Counted from the first letter of the stretch, positions 45,101-53,800 are shown. The stretch is DNA of 64,000 nucleotides from Cloacimonetes bacterium UBA5835 (GCA_002432865.1 DJGX01000007.1:15323-79322); one strand, 5' to 3'. Notes: generated by a model not told the origin, from the letters alone. Numbers and translations are program-made.

Positions 45101-47223
45101 GTTTTGCTTATATGGGTGATCCGCTTATCAAATTACGCAAACCAATAAAGGATATTCCCGTCTCGGCTAATAGCTATGTTCTAAATCCTGGGGATACTCT
45201 TTATGTGAATGCAGATTTCCCTTCAGGGATTAATGCTGCGCGTTTATTTATAATGAAACCAAGCGGAAAAATAGTTAATGTTCCTTATGATTTACCAGTT
45301 TATCCGGATGGCCATTTTACAGCGTCTTATGTTAATCCAGACCAAACTACCGATAATTATTTCCGCAAAATTATGATAGCTGGTTATTCTCCTAGTAATG
45401 AATTTGTTGGCATTTCTCAGTATAGTGTGGGCAGACCGAATATTGTACATCATAGTTTTATTCCTGCAGAACCTGCCTGGTCGGATTCTGTTTTATTTAC
45501 TGCTAAAGTATTTAGTCCCTTGCCAGTTCAGAATATCTATTGTAAAGTAAGAACCGATAGCACTTCGCAAGTAATTAATTGGGTAGATTTGCCGATGCAA
45601 CGATCAGAAACGGATAGCACTTTATATGTTACGGCTACGCGTTTAGGAAGGCAACCTACTCGCAAAGAAATATTCTATAAATATGTGTTGGAGACCGAAG
45701 CAGGTGTTTCGGAGACCATTTTGCAAAGTTATGTAGTGGCAGGACCTGATTTACTTTTAAAAGACATAAAATTGGAACAGGATGGAAATAACTTAGTATT
45801 AAAAGTGCTGGGAACCAATGTTGGAAACACTCCTTCAATTACTACAGATTTAAAATTATATGTGGGGACTACGGCAAATAACCTTGCTTTCTTTTCTAGC
45901 CAAAGTTATCCTCCTTTGGAAGTAAATGAATTGCGTTGGGACAGTATTTCTCTTGCTAATTTACCCAATGCCAATTTATTTTTGGAAGTAAGAGTAAATA
46001 CCAGCAACACTTTTCCGGAGTGGGAAGCATATGTTAATATTGGCAACTATATCCGTTTGCAGGTTCCTCTGAATTATTATTTGATTGATAGTTCGGGTTC
46101 TACTCTTAGTAGCATAGATAATAATCTTCAATGCACAATACCTGAAGGGCTTGTTCCCACTAATGAACAAATTCTTTTTGCCGTAAATACTTTATCAGCA
46201 TTACCTCCCCTCAATCAACCTGATGTACAAAATATTATGATGAATGCTCCAGATGGATTTAGTGGGAATAAATATTCTATTCCTTACGAGATTTTAGCAT
46301 TAGGCACAGGTGTTACAGATTCCTTAGGGGTTCTAAATGGAGGTAAGAAACTATTCCTTTCATTTAACTATAGCGCAATTGATTCTTTAACTCAGGCACA
46401 GGAAAATGCTAATAACTTCAGGATTTATCGTTATAATTCCCAAGTTAAAAAATGGATACTAATCGGCGGTTTTGTAGATGTAAATCTAAACAAAGTTCAA
46501 TTTGAGGTTGATCGAACCGGAATTTACAGTATCTTCAGAAATATCGATAGTTCACCACCAAGTATAGATGTTAATGTTCAAGACCAGGAATTTACTGTCG
46601 GTGGCTATGTTGCTGGCAACGGGATTATTTCGCTATTACTATCTGATGCCAACGGAATTGATGTTATAGATAATTCCATTCAACTTTTCCTAAATGGAAT
46701 TCCTATTCCTGAAGAAGATTATGTTGTTTCCATCAATTTGGAAAATATCAATAGAATTCCGATCAAATATCAGCTATCTTTAGGACGCGGGATCCACGAA
46801 CTAAAAGTTAAATGTCGTGATTTAAATGGAATGCTTGCAACCCGCGATATCCAATTTACCGTGAATGACAAATTTGATGTTATCAACCTTGCCAATTATC
46901 CAAATCCTGTGTTAGGAACAGGAGGCCAAGGCGCAGCTATTGATCCTAAAAATGAAGGACGCACTCGTTTTACTTATATATTAACTGATGGAGCTGATGA
47001 AGTTACTATCAAAGTATATACTATTAGTGGACGTTTGGTTAAAACCTTTAGAAATTTACCTGTGGGGGTTGGTTATCATGAATATCCTCGTACAGTGTAT
47101 GGTTGGGATTGTAAAGATGATAGCGGTTACACTTTGGCTAATGGTGTTTATTTTTATCGGATAATTGCTAAGAAAGGTCATAAAACGATTGAAAAGACAC
47201 AAAAAATGGCAATTCTGAATTAA
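42124..47223 (+). CDS. PorU-like C25 (gingipain-family) cysteine protease with T9SS sorting domain
   Basis: 1699 residues. A signal peptide (GLLFYLSFFLPALIFAS) is followed by a long beta-rich N-terminal part. The C25 protease core has FMGHGGGRIW with His874 and VVLSLACYCSAFD with Cys907; these are 33 residues apart, the same spacing as His211-Cys244 of gingipain RgpB. Later come Ig/CARDB-like domains and a C-terminal sorting domain (LANYPNPVLG, VTIKVYTISGRLVKTF, NGVYFYRIIAKKG, KTQKMAIL). PorU is the T9SS sortase that removes sorting domains and attaches cargo, and it carries such a domain itself. A PorV-like gene follows 10 bases later, which supports this. An ordinary secreted C25 protease is the alternative. 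Start could be ATG 42142. Confidence 0.78.
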   Translation: METNNIMTIYSIIQVKNLSLAKFYKAGLLFYLSFFLPALIFASPITLISESQDLLTIQFELPEYELEDVTINGQTWKRIICSESSIYGEEGYPELKLFSTAIAVPVDGDISFSIESSESQTLKNVNIYPAATMLLEESEPIFVNKPNYKAYSNRELYPLQVVQKGEPAFVGNRRFVPLFICPFQYRAQSKELIIHRSITVSVYVAGSKNASKNWQLNPNPLDNATPSLFLNEDSSKIWRLEKTRDTNYTSPKNGTSGINEIQIIVDKEGIYKVDYHYLMDYINMMVDSLQVNMNWTPANVDPRYLELSDEYGQVPINFVGENDGIFNPSDYFEFYGDMHKGDTSYMDDYTSENVYTLKLVDRFGARMAVENGGLIESNISNCIVPDAYEDTVHFEEQLISDKLGQGWSSIDQNYYREDVWFWRKIDAPDLEIVPIELQYPKDTTTRYASAKICLMGLTYSETLTSGQFDHEASIRLNQAMINTLTWIGQTEKIFQNQTEISNTALRHGVNNLYIALSGNTVMGDEEQVLLDWAEIKYWREYKTDQDYIKFTKPSNLPDGLYQFEVGGFSNADISVYKIGSSIFNSVQIEPFNINGDAPWTVTLQDSVASDAVRYFAVTENKKKTPKNIRLNFPSDLKNPYLSADVVVITPRKFTDVEGTLQLKSLWESEGHTVQIVDVQDIYDEFNFGITGSEPIRDFIRYAYNNWSSPQINQVILLGEGVDDTRDNSYSRMYNLIPVKKTWTYNHGATASDQWYGCIVGTDNIPDVSIARISVWKEEQILAYAAKAISYRENLQTSRLWSSHLTFTSGGKITDGNDLFAQQSERIIRKTIPPEYRVTRVYTSTQTVSSDYFGGTFNLKDAINSGTQYVQFMGHGGGRIWADYNLFNFNDVATLNNQVYPVVLSLACYCSAFDTNGMASISEALVLQPGKGAIGTAGFTGLGFRDHDEDWGLAYCEALFKHNFDNIGLANIYALARFYSTTYSPAARYALINGFAYMGDPLIKLRKPIKDIPVSANSYVLNPGDTLYVNADFPSGINAARLFIMKPSGKIVNVPYDLPVYPDGHFTASYVNPDQTTDNYFRKIMIAGYSPSNEFVGISQYSVGRPNIVHHSFIPAEPAWSDSVLFTAKVFSPLPVQNIYCKVRTDSTSQVINWVDLPMQRSETDSTLYVTATRLGRQPTRKEIFYKYVLETEAGVSETILQSYVVAGPDLLLKDIKLEQDGNNLVLKVLGTNVGNTPSITTDLKLYVGTTANNLAFFSSQSYPPLEVNELRWDSISLANLPNANLFLEVRVNTSNTFPEWEAYVNIGNYIRLQVPLNYYLIDSSGSTLSSIDNNLQCTIPEGLVPTNEQILFAVNTLSALPPLNQPDVQNIMMNAPDGFSGNKYSIPYEILALGTGVTDSLGVLNGGKKLFLSFNYSAIDSLTQAQENANNFRIYRYNSQVKKWILIGGFVDVNLNKVQFEVDRTGIYSIFRNIDSSPPSIDVNVQDQEFTVGGYVAGNGIISLLLSDANGIDVIDNSIQLFLNGIPIPEEDYVVSINLENINRIPIKYQLSLGRGIHELKVKCRDLNGMLATRDIQFTVNDKFDVINLANYPNPVLGTGGQGAAIDPKNEGRTRFTYILTDGADEVTIKVYTISGRLVKTFRNLPVGVGYHEYPRTVYGWDCKDDSGYTLANGVYFYRIIAKKGHKTIEKTQKMAILN

Positions 47224-47233
47224 GGAGCTTAAA

Positions 47234-48244
47234 GTGAAAAAGATAAGTATCCTGTTCTCGCTTACCCTGATGTGTCTAACGCCACTTTTTGCAGGACGTT
47301 ATGCAGGAGATTTTATGATGATTGGTTCCGGAGTGCGTCCTTTGGGAATGGGGGGTGCTTTTAGTTCATTGGCAGATGATGGTTCTGCCATATATTGGAA
47401 TCCGGCTGGTTTATGTTTTATTACCGATTCAGAAGTTTCGGCTATGCATTGTTTTCTCTATAATAACCTTGCTTCTTACGACTATGTTACTTATGCTCAG
47501 CCCCTACCCAATGATGTAACTATTTGCTTAAATGTAACTCGCTTAACGGTTAGTGACATTCCTCATTTCGATGAACGCTATTTGATTGGAACCAATGTAG
47601 ATCAACGGATCAATAATAGCGTATATCATTTGCCGGGTGTTCCAGACAGCAAATTTTCCAGTTATGATGATCTTTATCAATTTGCTTTCTCTAAAAAAAT
47701 TCATTATGATGCTAATATGGGGTGGGAATTTTTTGCGGTTCCTTTTGATTTTGGTTTCGGAGGTACTGTTAAGCTTATTAAAAGGTCTATTTGGGATAGG
47801 ACTGGAACCGGAACTGGTATAGATATTGGTTTTAAAGCAAAAACAGACCTTGCTGTTATTTTTGATTGGGAAGATCTTGGCAATTTGGATTTTGGCATCA
47901 ATTTTCAAGATATTGGAGGAACTGATATCACTTGGGATACACCAAGTAAGATAAGAGATGAAGTTTTATACAATACAAAAACCGGAGTAGCGATTGAGCA
48001 ACCCATACCAAAACTGAAATCTATTGTAACTTTAGCCTATGATTATGATTATGTGTATGGGGGAACAAACCACTATGGTGTAGATTGGGAATATGATAAA
48101 AAGTGTAATTTGCGCCTTGGATATTACGACACTAATTTTAGTGCAGGTGCAACTATCAAACTTTATGGAGTTTTGCTCGATTATGCCTTAATTACTAATC
48201 CAATAGGTATTAGCAATCGTTTGGGCTTACGAGTTAGATTCTAA
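47234..48244 (+). CDS. PorV-like outer-membrane beta-barrel protein
   Basis: 336 residues from GTG, with AAGGAG before it. Signal peptide ISILFSLTLMCLTPLFAG, then GSGVRPLGMGGAFSSLADDG and IYWNPAGLCF, the PorV/UPF0164 hallmark. The barrel ends in LGLRVRF with a terminal Phe. It lies right after a PorU-like gene; in P. gingivalis, PorU and PorV act together in the attachment complex, so of the three barrels in the window this is the best PorV candidate (inference). Unlike the copy at 17785 it has no calcium-loop insertion. Confidence 0.78.
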   Translation: MKKISILFSLTLMCLTPLFAGRYAGDFMMIGSGVRPLGMGGAFSSLADDGSAIYWNPAGLCFITDSEVSAMHCFLYNNLASYDYVTYAQPLPNDVTICLNVTRLTVSDIPHFDERYLIGTNVDQRINNSVYHLPGVPDSKFSSYDDLYQFAFSKKIHYDANMGWEFFAVPFDFGFGGTVKLIKRSIWDRTGTGTGIDIGFKAKTDLAVIFDWEDLGNLDFGINFQDIGGTDITWDTPSKIRDEVLYNTKTGVAIEQPIPKLKSIVTLAYDYDYVYGGTNHYGVDWEYDKKCNLRLGYYDTNFSAGATIKLYGVLLDYALITNPIGISNRLGLRVRF

Positions 48245-48255
48245 GGAGTTCTAAA

Positions 48256-49041
48256 ATGAGAAAGATTTGCATATTAGCCGGCCTTTTGTTACTTGTCTTA
48301 ACCTATTCCTGTGCGGCAGACGATTCTCCAGAAAAGGATAAAATTCCTCCTGCAGCTCCTGACTTATTAGAACATTTGGGTGATACGGGAGATGATCCGA
48401 TTACTATAGACGGAATTGAAGTAATCTTAGATGATGATAATAATGGTATTGATGCTGTTCCAGATGGCAAATGGATAAAAGTTCCTTGGAAAAAATTTGT
48501 AGATAACGACTTAAGTCATGTAAAGGTATATCGCTATACTGTACAGAATCCTGAACCTCAATTAATCGATACTGTTCCTGCTTCAGAGGATTATTATTTA
48601 GACCGGAGTTTTTTGATAGAAAGAGAATGGTATTATTATTATATAGAACTTTATGATGCCAGTGGAAATTTCAGCGTTTCCGATACTGTTTCCTATGCTT
48701 TATTGGCAAAAAGTACTCTCACTTCTCCTGAGGGAGGGGCAGCTGTGAATCCTAATAATTTAAGACTCTACTGGAGAATTGGTGATAGCCAGACAACTGA
48801 ATTCAGGATTCTGATTTGGGACGAGCAGACTGGAGAACTGGTTTATCATACAGATTATTCTTATACTCCTAATGACGAAAATCCTGCCCCACCCAATGTT
48901 CCCTTTCCTGTGATGACTCCTGCTCCTGTAAATGGACAGGTTTTTCGTTGGAGAGTAGATTCCTTTGATTATGATTCGGAACACGAAATGAAAATGGGTT
49001 CGGAATCTGAAGAAAGAACTTTTATAATTCAATATAAATGA
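48256..49041 (+). CDS. Lipoprotein with fibronectin-like repeats, unknown function
   Basis: 261 residues. The N terminus (RKICILAGLLLLVLTYSCA) ends in a lipobox Cys, so it should be lipid-anchored. The rest is acidic and beta-rich with two fibronectin type III-like stretches: about 70-150 (LSHVKVYRYTVQNPEPQLID...YYYIELYDASGNFS) and about 155-261 (LTSPEGGAAVNPNNLRLYWR...GQVFRWRVDSFDYDSEHE). No enzymatic motif. It is the third gene of the group with the PorU-like protease and PorV-like barrel, so a surface accessory role is plausible. Confidence 0.65.
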   Translation: MRKICILAGLLLLVLTYSCAADDSPEKDKIPPAAPDLLEHLGDTGDDPITIDGIEVILDDDNNGIDAVPDGKWIKVPWKKFVDNDLSHVKVYRYTVQNPEPQLIDTVPASEDYYLDRSFLIEREWYYYYIELYDASGNFSVSDTVSYALLAKSTLTSPEGGAAVNPNNLRLYWRIGDSQTTEFRILIWDEQTGELVYHTDYSYTPNDENPAPPNVPFPVMTPAPVNGQVFRWRVDSFDYDSEHEMKMGSESEERTFIIQYK

Positions 49042-49083
49042 ATATAGTGCTTTAGAATAGTGATTATGCTTATGAGAAATAAC

Positions 49084-49106
49084 TTGACTTTAACAGCTAA
49101 ATAAAG
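49084..49106 (+). promoter_or_regulatory. TTGAC-N11-AATAAAG element (tentative)
   Basis: Same layout and spacing as the element at 38019, 30 bases before the start of the SLBB gene. Too short for a standard promoter; regulator site or chance. Confidence 0.25.
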
Positions 49107-49136
49107 AATGTAACGCAAAATAGAAAAGAGGATATT

Positions 49137-49619
49137 GTGAAGAAAACATTGTTGGTGTTTCTACTTGCTGGTTTTGCTTTTATGTTATTCGGCCAGCAGA
49201 CAATTAATTTTACCCCATCCTCCAATATTTCTGCCTATACCTATGAAGGTATTCGCAGCGGAGTGGAAAAGCTGAAGATGAATAATTATATTTTGGGCCA
49301 GGTTTATAAACCAGGTTTATATACTGTCCCTGATGATACTGATTTTTTAACTTTGCTTTCTTTAGCAGGAGGGCCAAGAGAGGATGCTAAACTATCTAAG
49401 ATAAGGGTCGTTCGTCCTTCTTCTGAAGGCGATAAAGTTATCTGGGTTAATTTTAAAAAATATCTGGAAACTGGAGATGCTACTTTAATTCCGCAATTAA
49501 AACCGGGTGACACTATAATTGTCTCAGGAACTATTTTTTATGCTGTCTCTCGAGTGGCAAGTTTTCTCTCCGACTTAACCGTAGCTCTAAGTATGTATAG
49601 TATAATAACTGGATTTTAG
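49137..49619 (+). CDS. Short SLBB-domain polysaccharide-export-like protein
   Basis: 160 residues, GTG start with AGAGG nearby. Signal peptide KKTLLVFLLAGFAFMLFGQ, then one SLBB domain at about 55-130 (YILGQVYKPGLYTVPDDTDF, LTLLSLAGGPREDAKLSKIR, LKPGDTIIVSG), and a C-terminal hydrophobic stretch (AVSRVASFLSDLTVALSMYS). Wza-type exporters have an N-terminal polysaccharide-export domain before SLBB; it is missing here, so this is a minimal member. It stands 12 bases before a Wzc-like kinase gene, the usual partner of Wza. Confidence 0.78.
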   Translation: MKKTLLVFLLAGFAFMLFGQQTINFTPSSNISAYTYEGIRSGVEKLKMNNYILGQVYKPGLYTVPDDTDFLTLLSLAGGPREDAKLSKIRVVRPSSEGDKVIWVNFKKYLETGDATLIPQLKPGDTIIVSGTIFYAVSRVASFLSDLTVALSMYSIITGF

Positions 49620-49631
49620 GAGGGGGATTCA

Positions 49632-51920
49632 ATGCTGGAAAATGAAAATAACCAAGTTCCCGTACAAGAAGAAATAAAACTATCTGACTACTTTAGAATA
49701 ATCCTGCAACATCGTTATCTGGTAATTCTGGTTTTCTTTCTGGTTATTGTTGCGACAGTTTTATATACTGCTCGTTTACCAAAAGTATATTCTGCTTCTT
49801 CCAGAATTTTACTGGAAGATGCCAATAAACAATCTGATCTTATGTTTCTATCTGCTGGCGGATTAGGTAAAAATACTGTAAATAATCAAATTGAACTGAT
49901 TCGTAGTAAACCTATTATGAAGCTTGCCTGGGAAATTATGAAGAAATATCCTGATTGGGATACTTTCCCTGCAAGTCAACTACCTGATCCTGTTGCAAGT
50001 TTAGATAAAATGAAAGTAGAATCAAAACGGGAAACAGATGTTTTAACTATTAGCTTTGAATCTACAAATCCAGCTGAAGCAATGGCCGCAGTGAATTCCA
50101 TCGCTGAAGCTATCCAACAACAAAACACCCAATATGCTCGTTTGGAATTTACTACTATCCGTGAATTTCTGGAAACTCAACTGGATGCTATTTCTCGCCG
50201 ATTGCAAAGTTCTGAAAATGATTTAAGAGAATTCAAAAATTTGAACCAGCTTACGCAATTAACCGAGGAAACAACTAAACTAATCGAAAAAGCATCGGAT
50301 GTAGAAGCAGAATATGAAGCAGCATTAACAGAGCAAGCAGTGAAGGCTAAAACCCTCGATATGCTTAATCGTCAATTACGCGAACAGGATTCCCTGTTAG
50401 TTAATATAGATAATATCCTTAAAACCCCCTATATAAATGAACTGCGCAAACAGATTGTTGATACTCAATCCCTTATTACTAAACTCGTTACAAAAAACGA
50501 ATATCCTCTTGACCATCCTCAAATTCAGCTACTTTATCGCGAAATCGAAAATGCCAAAGAAACACTGGATCGCGAAATCCGCAAGCTGGTAAGTTTGTCG
50601 ATAAATGAAGATCCTCTTAAAACCCGCAGCGACCTATTAACCAGAATTATTCAAGCCAATGTTGATTTGGAAATGGCCAGAGCCAAAGTTGATGGCTTGG
50701 AACAAACAAAAGAGATGTATAATCAACGCCTTATTGCTATTCCCAATACGGAACTGGAATTAGCAAGATTAACGCGCAATCTGATGTTGGATGAAAAAAT
50801 TCATAGTATGATGATGGAAAAATATGAGGATGCTAAAATTGCAGAACAGGCCAAAATTGGTAATATCCGTATAATCGACTATGCAGAACGTCCCACAATT
50901 CCTATTAAACCACGCGTTTCGATGAATATTCTCGTAGGTATTATATTGGGTTTGGGTTTAGGAATTGGATCTGCTTTTTTAGTGCATTCTTTGGATACAA
51001 AATTACGCACGCTGGAAGATATGGAAAGCTTTGTCCGGTTACCAATTGCTGGAACGATACCCGTTATTCGCGAAGCGGAATCTAAACTTCAGGAATTTAA
51101 CGATATGATTAATTCTGCTACAGGAGAAAATCGAGAACAGCTTACTCGTTCGATGCACTATGTAATGATGCAATTGGTTTCTCATTATGCCCCAAAATCT
51201 CCTATTGCAGAAGCATATAGAACTTTAAGAACCAATATCTTAGCTAAAAAAGGTGAAGGAAGTGTTGCAATTCTTGTTACTTCTTCCGGACCTAAAGAAG
51301 GTAAATCTACTTCCATAGCCAATCTTGCTATAACTTTTGCTCAAATGAATAGCAAGGTTATTTTAGTTGATATGGACTTGCGTAGGCCTACTGTTCACAG
51401 TAAGTTAGGTCTGGAAAAAGAAAACGGCACCAGTGATTTTCTTATCGATCCGGAAGTAAGTGTTGAGCAAGTTATCAAACCCTCTGGAATAGCCAATCTG
51501 GATGTAATTACCAGTGGGTTTATTCCTCCCAATCCATCAGAATTAATTGCTTCACCCAGAACCGATTTTTTGATTGAAGAATTAAAAACACGCTACGACT
51601 TTGTCCTTTTCGATTCTCCACCTTTAATTGCTGTTACGGATGCTCTTATTTTAACTAAGAAAGTAGATATGACCTATCTTGTTGTCCGTTGTGGCTTTAC
51701 CGATAAAGGTATCATCAGACGCACTAAGGAACTTATGGAAAATATTGATGGTAGAATAGATGGTATTATCGTGAATGGTATTTATGTCCAAAAATATTAC
51801 AGCAAACAGAATTACTACTACTATTATTACTACTACTATTATTATTATGGTGACGAGGTACCTCAAAAACAAAAAAAGAATGTTAACCGCTTCCTGCGCA
51901 AAAATAAATCTGTTTCTTGA
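49632..51920 (+). CDS. Wzc-like polysaccharide co-polymerase and tyrosine kinase with poly-tyrosine tail
   Basis: 762 residues. N-terminal Wzz domain with two membrane spans (ILQHRYLVILVFFLVIVATV at about 24-43 and ILVGIILGLGLGIGSAFLVH at about 433-452) and a long coiled coil between them. The cytoplasmic kinase domain has Walker A SSGPKEGKSTSIANLAITFA (about 556-575), A' VILVDMDLRRPTVH and B YDFVLFDSPP. The C-terminal tail carries 12 tyrosines in a row plus YYSKQN just before. Such tails are autophosphorylated to control surface polysaccharide assembly. Most family tails have 5-8 spaced tyrosines, so an unbroken run of 12 is unusual. Overlaps ispE by 41 bases. No glycosyltransferases nearby. 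Confidence 0.88.
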   Translation: MLENENNQVPVQEEIKLSDYFRIILQHRYLVILVFFLVIVATVLYTARLPKVYSASSRILLEDANKQSDLMFLSAGGLGKNTVNNQIELIRSKPIMKLAWEIMKKYPDWDTFPASQLPDPVASLDKMKVESKRETDVLTISFESTNPAEAMAAVNSIAEAIQQQNTQYARLEFTTIREFLETQLDAISRRLQSSENDLREFKNLNQLTQLTEETTKLIEKASDVEAEYEAALTEQAVKAKTLDMLNRQLREQDSLLVNIDNILKTPYINELRKQIVDTQSLITKLVTKNEYPLDHPQIQLLYREIENAKETLDREIRKLVSLSINEDPLKTRSDLLTRIIQANVDLEMARAKVDGLEQTKEMYNQRLIAIPNTELELARLTRNLMLDEKIHSMMMEKYEDAKIAEQAKIGNIRIIDYAERPTIPIKPRVSMNILVGIILGLGLGIGSAFLVHSLDTKLRTLEDMESFVRLPIAGTIPVIREAESKLQEFNDMINSATGENREQLTRSMHYVMMQLVSHYAPKSPIAEAYRTLRTNILAKKGEGSVAILVTSSGPKEGKSTSIANLAITFAQMNSKVILVDMDLRRPTVHSKLGLEKENGTSDFLIDPEVSVEQVIKPSGIANLDVITSGFIPPNPSELIASPRTDFLIEELKTRYDFVLFDSPPLIAVTDALILTKKVDMTYLVVRCGFTDKGIIRRTKELMENIDGRIDGIIVNGIYVQKYYSKQNYYYYYYYYYYYYGDEVPQKQKKNVNRFLRKNKSVS

Positions 51921-52713
51921 ATTAACAGGTAAGCTTCCTAATAATTATCATCAGGTCGATACTGTTCTTTGCAGTATTGACCTGTTTGATTATCTGGACT
52001 ATGAAGTTATTGATTCTCCGCAAATAGTCCTTTCTTGCAATATTAATCAGTTAGCAAATGAAAATAACCTCATATACAAGGTGGCATCCTATTTGCAGAA
52101 TGAATATAAAATCCCCAATGGAATATCCATTAAGCTAAAAAAGTCGATTCCAATAGCAGCAGGTTTAGGAGGTGGTAGTAGCAATGCTGCCAATTGTATA
52201 TTAGCATTAAATAAACTCTGGCAGCTACATTTATCAAAAGCAGAAATGCATAAAATAGCTGCTCAATTTGGAAGTGATATCAATTTTTTTCTGGAAGGGG
52301 GAACAGCAAGAGGGGAAAATAGAGGAGAGATTATAACAAAAATGCCGGATATCATTTTGAATAACATACTATTAATTAATCCAGGCATAGCAATTTCCAG
52401 TGCAGAAGCATATAAACTGGCTTATCTAACTTCCAAGCAAGAACAACATTATTTTGATATTAAAAATGTGTATAGCTCCTGTTTCAATCGCTTGGAAGCT
52501 GGAATCAGAAAAGTTTATCCTATTGTGGATGAAGTAATTAATACGCTTAAACAATATGAAGCAAAAGTGTCAATGCTTAGTGGAAGCGGATCAACTTGTT
52601 TCGGAATCTTTGAAAACATCGCTCAGCTTGAAAAGTGCAAGGATTATTTTTCTGAAAAAGGGTTCTGGACATATCGAGCTAAAACCATTAATAGTGAAAA
52701 TAGCATATCCTAA
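51880..52713 (+). CDS. ispE: 4-diphosphocytidyl-2-C-methyl-D-erythritol kinase
   Basis: 277 residues from the ATG at 51880; from there the protein begins with ASCAKINLFLELTGKLPNNY, the IspE opening, while the longer frame upstream only reads through the poly-tyrosine repeat of the kinase gene. The GHMP ATP-binding loop is KKSIPIAAGLGGGSSNAANC (about 83-102) and the C-terminal GHMP motif is VSMLSGSGSTCFGIF. It phosphorylates CDP-ME in the MEP pathway to isoprenoids. It overlaps the Wzc-like gene by 41 bases and has no strong ribosome site, so coupling to that gene is likely. Confidence 0.9.
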   Translation: MLTASCAKINLFLELTGKLPNNYHQVDTVLCSIDLFDYLDYEVIDSPQIVLSCNINQLANENNLIYKVASYLQNEYKIPNGISIKLKKSIPIAAGLGGGSSNAANCILALNKLWQLHLSKAEMHKIAAQFGSDINFFLEGGTARGENRGEIITKMPDIILNNILLINPGIAISSAEAYKLAYLTSKQEQHYFDIKNVYSSCFNRLEAGIRKVYPIVDEVINTLKQYEAKVSMLSGSGSTCFGIFENIAQLEKCKDYFSEKGFWTYRAKTINSENSIS

Positions 52714-53800
52714 TTAGGCTTTTGTGTGCAGATATAAGTAGAGATAAGTAAAATAGATTAGCTGATAAATGATGGGATATCTGCCCATAGAAAATGGGTA
52801 AAATTACTTTGTTGTGATGGAACTTTTATTATCATTTTTATGTTGCTTTCTCCTTTACTAACATCATCACCCTATAATCCCAAAACAAATATTTAACGAT
52901 TGCCTAATCTCGATTGAGGATCGTTTAAAAAATGTTAGAGTGTCCTTAGAAAACTTACTAGGCAAGTAGTGCAGATTCCTTGTAAGTAGTTTATACACTA
53001 TATAGTTATCCTACTGTAAAATAGATAAGATAACCAGAAATAAGAAGGATAATCTTTTTCATTCTGGCGAGGACATCAGTTCTGTGAAATGGGGAGTAAA
53101 GGAAAAAAGTACCCCCCTATAATTATTTCTGTTACTAAGGAAGAAGTAATATATCATTTCTACATTCACCGGGAATATCACTCCATTAAAAAAATCCGAA
53201 TATAGAAGCCACATAGTTTATGGATATATTTAGTACTAAGGTGCTGAATTAAAATCATCTAAAAAAAAGCTAAGCACAAAGTCTGTTAATATCCTTCAGT
53301 TTATTTTCCAAGTAAGAACTGGTGAACTCATTTCCCTCAAACCTTAAAGTTTGGGATTGATATTGAATACAATCCTAATATATTGATAGGTCATCAGGCA
53401 TTTACTACTTTAGTATAAACTGCATATTGTATTCAAGCTTCGCACTTCGCCCTTAAAGGAAAGCGTTAATCAGGTGTTAATCTAACCTTCATCAAGCGTT
53501 AATTATTAACGCTTGATTAAGGCTTGATAAACGCTTAATCAATGGCTTGCAGTAAGGAAAATTGGAGACAACAATATTAGGATTTTATTATAAAAGTGAT
53601 TGTTTAAGTTAGTATAGTACACTTTCAAGAGGGAAATAATCGCAATATCTTTAAGTTGTTACTTTAGGACTTGGAATTGTAATTGCCACTTATATGTATG
53701 TTATATGAAAAAACAAAAGGACGATACCTTTTACTCCGACCACCCAGATCGGTTTTGTTAAATAGATTGACGATATTAGGGCTTTGCAGAAAATAACGCT
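52714..53800. other. Gene-free stretch with inverted repeat cluster
   Basis: About 1090 AT-rich bases with no frame that looks coding on either strand. No tRNA or other RNA gene was recognised. The one clear feature is the inverted-repeat cluster at 53461-53542. A short hairpin (CCGA...TCGG) with a following TTTTG lies at about 53737-53756. Confidence 0.6.
53461..53542. repeat. Cluster of AAGCGTTAAT inverted repeats
   Basis: At the centre is a perfect 27-base inverted repeat: ATCAAGCGTTAAT (53491-53503), one base, ATTAACGCTTGAT (53505-53517). Around it are partial copies: AAGCGTTAATCA at 53461, GGTGTTAATC at 53473, GGCTTGAT at 53521 and ACGCTTAATCA at 53531. It could be a multi-site operator, a replication-related site or a non-coding RNA with stacked hairpins. 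Confidence 0.75.

Noticed and set aside
53461..53542. CRISPR array
   Set aside because: The repeats are inverted and irregularly spaced, with no uniform spacers and no cas genes in the window.
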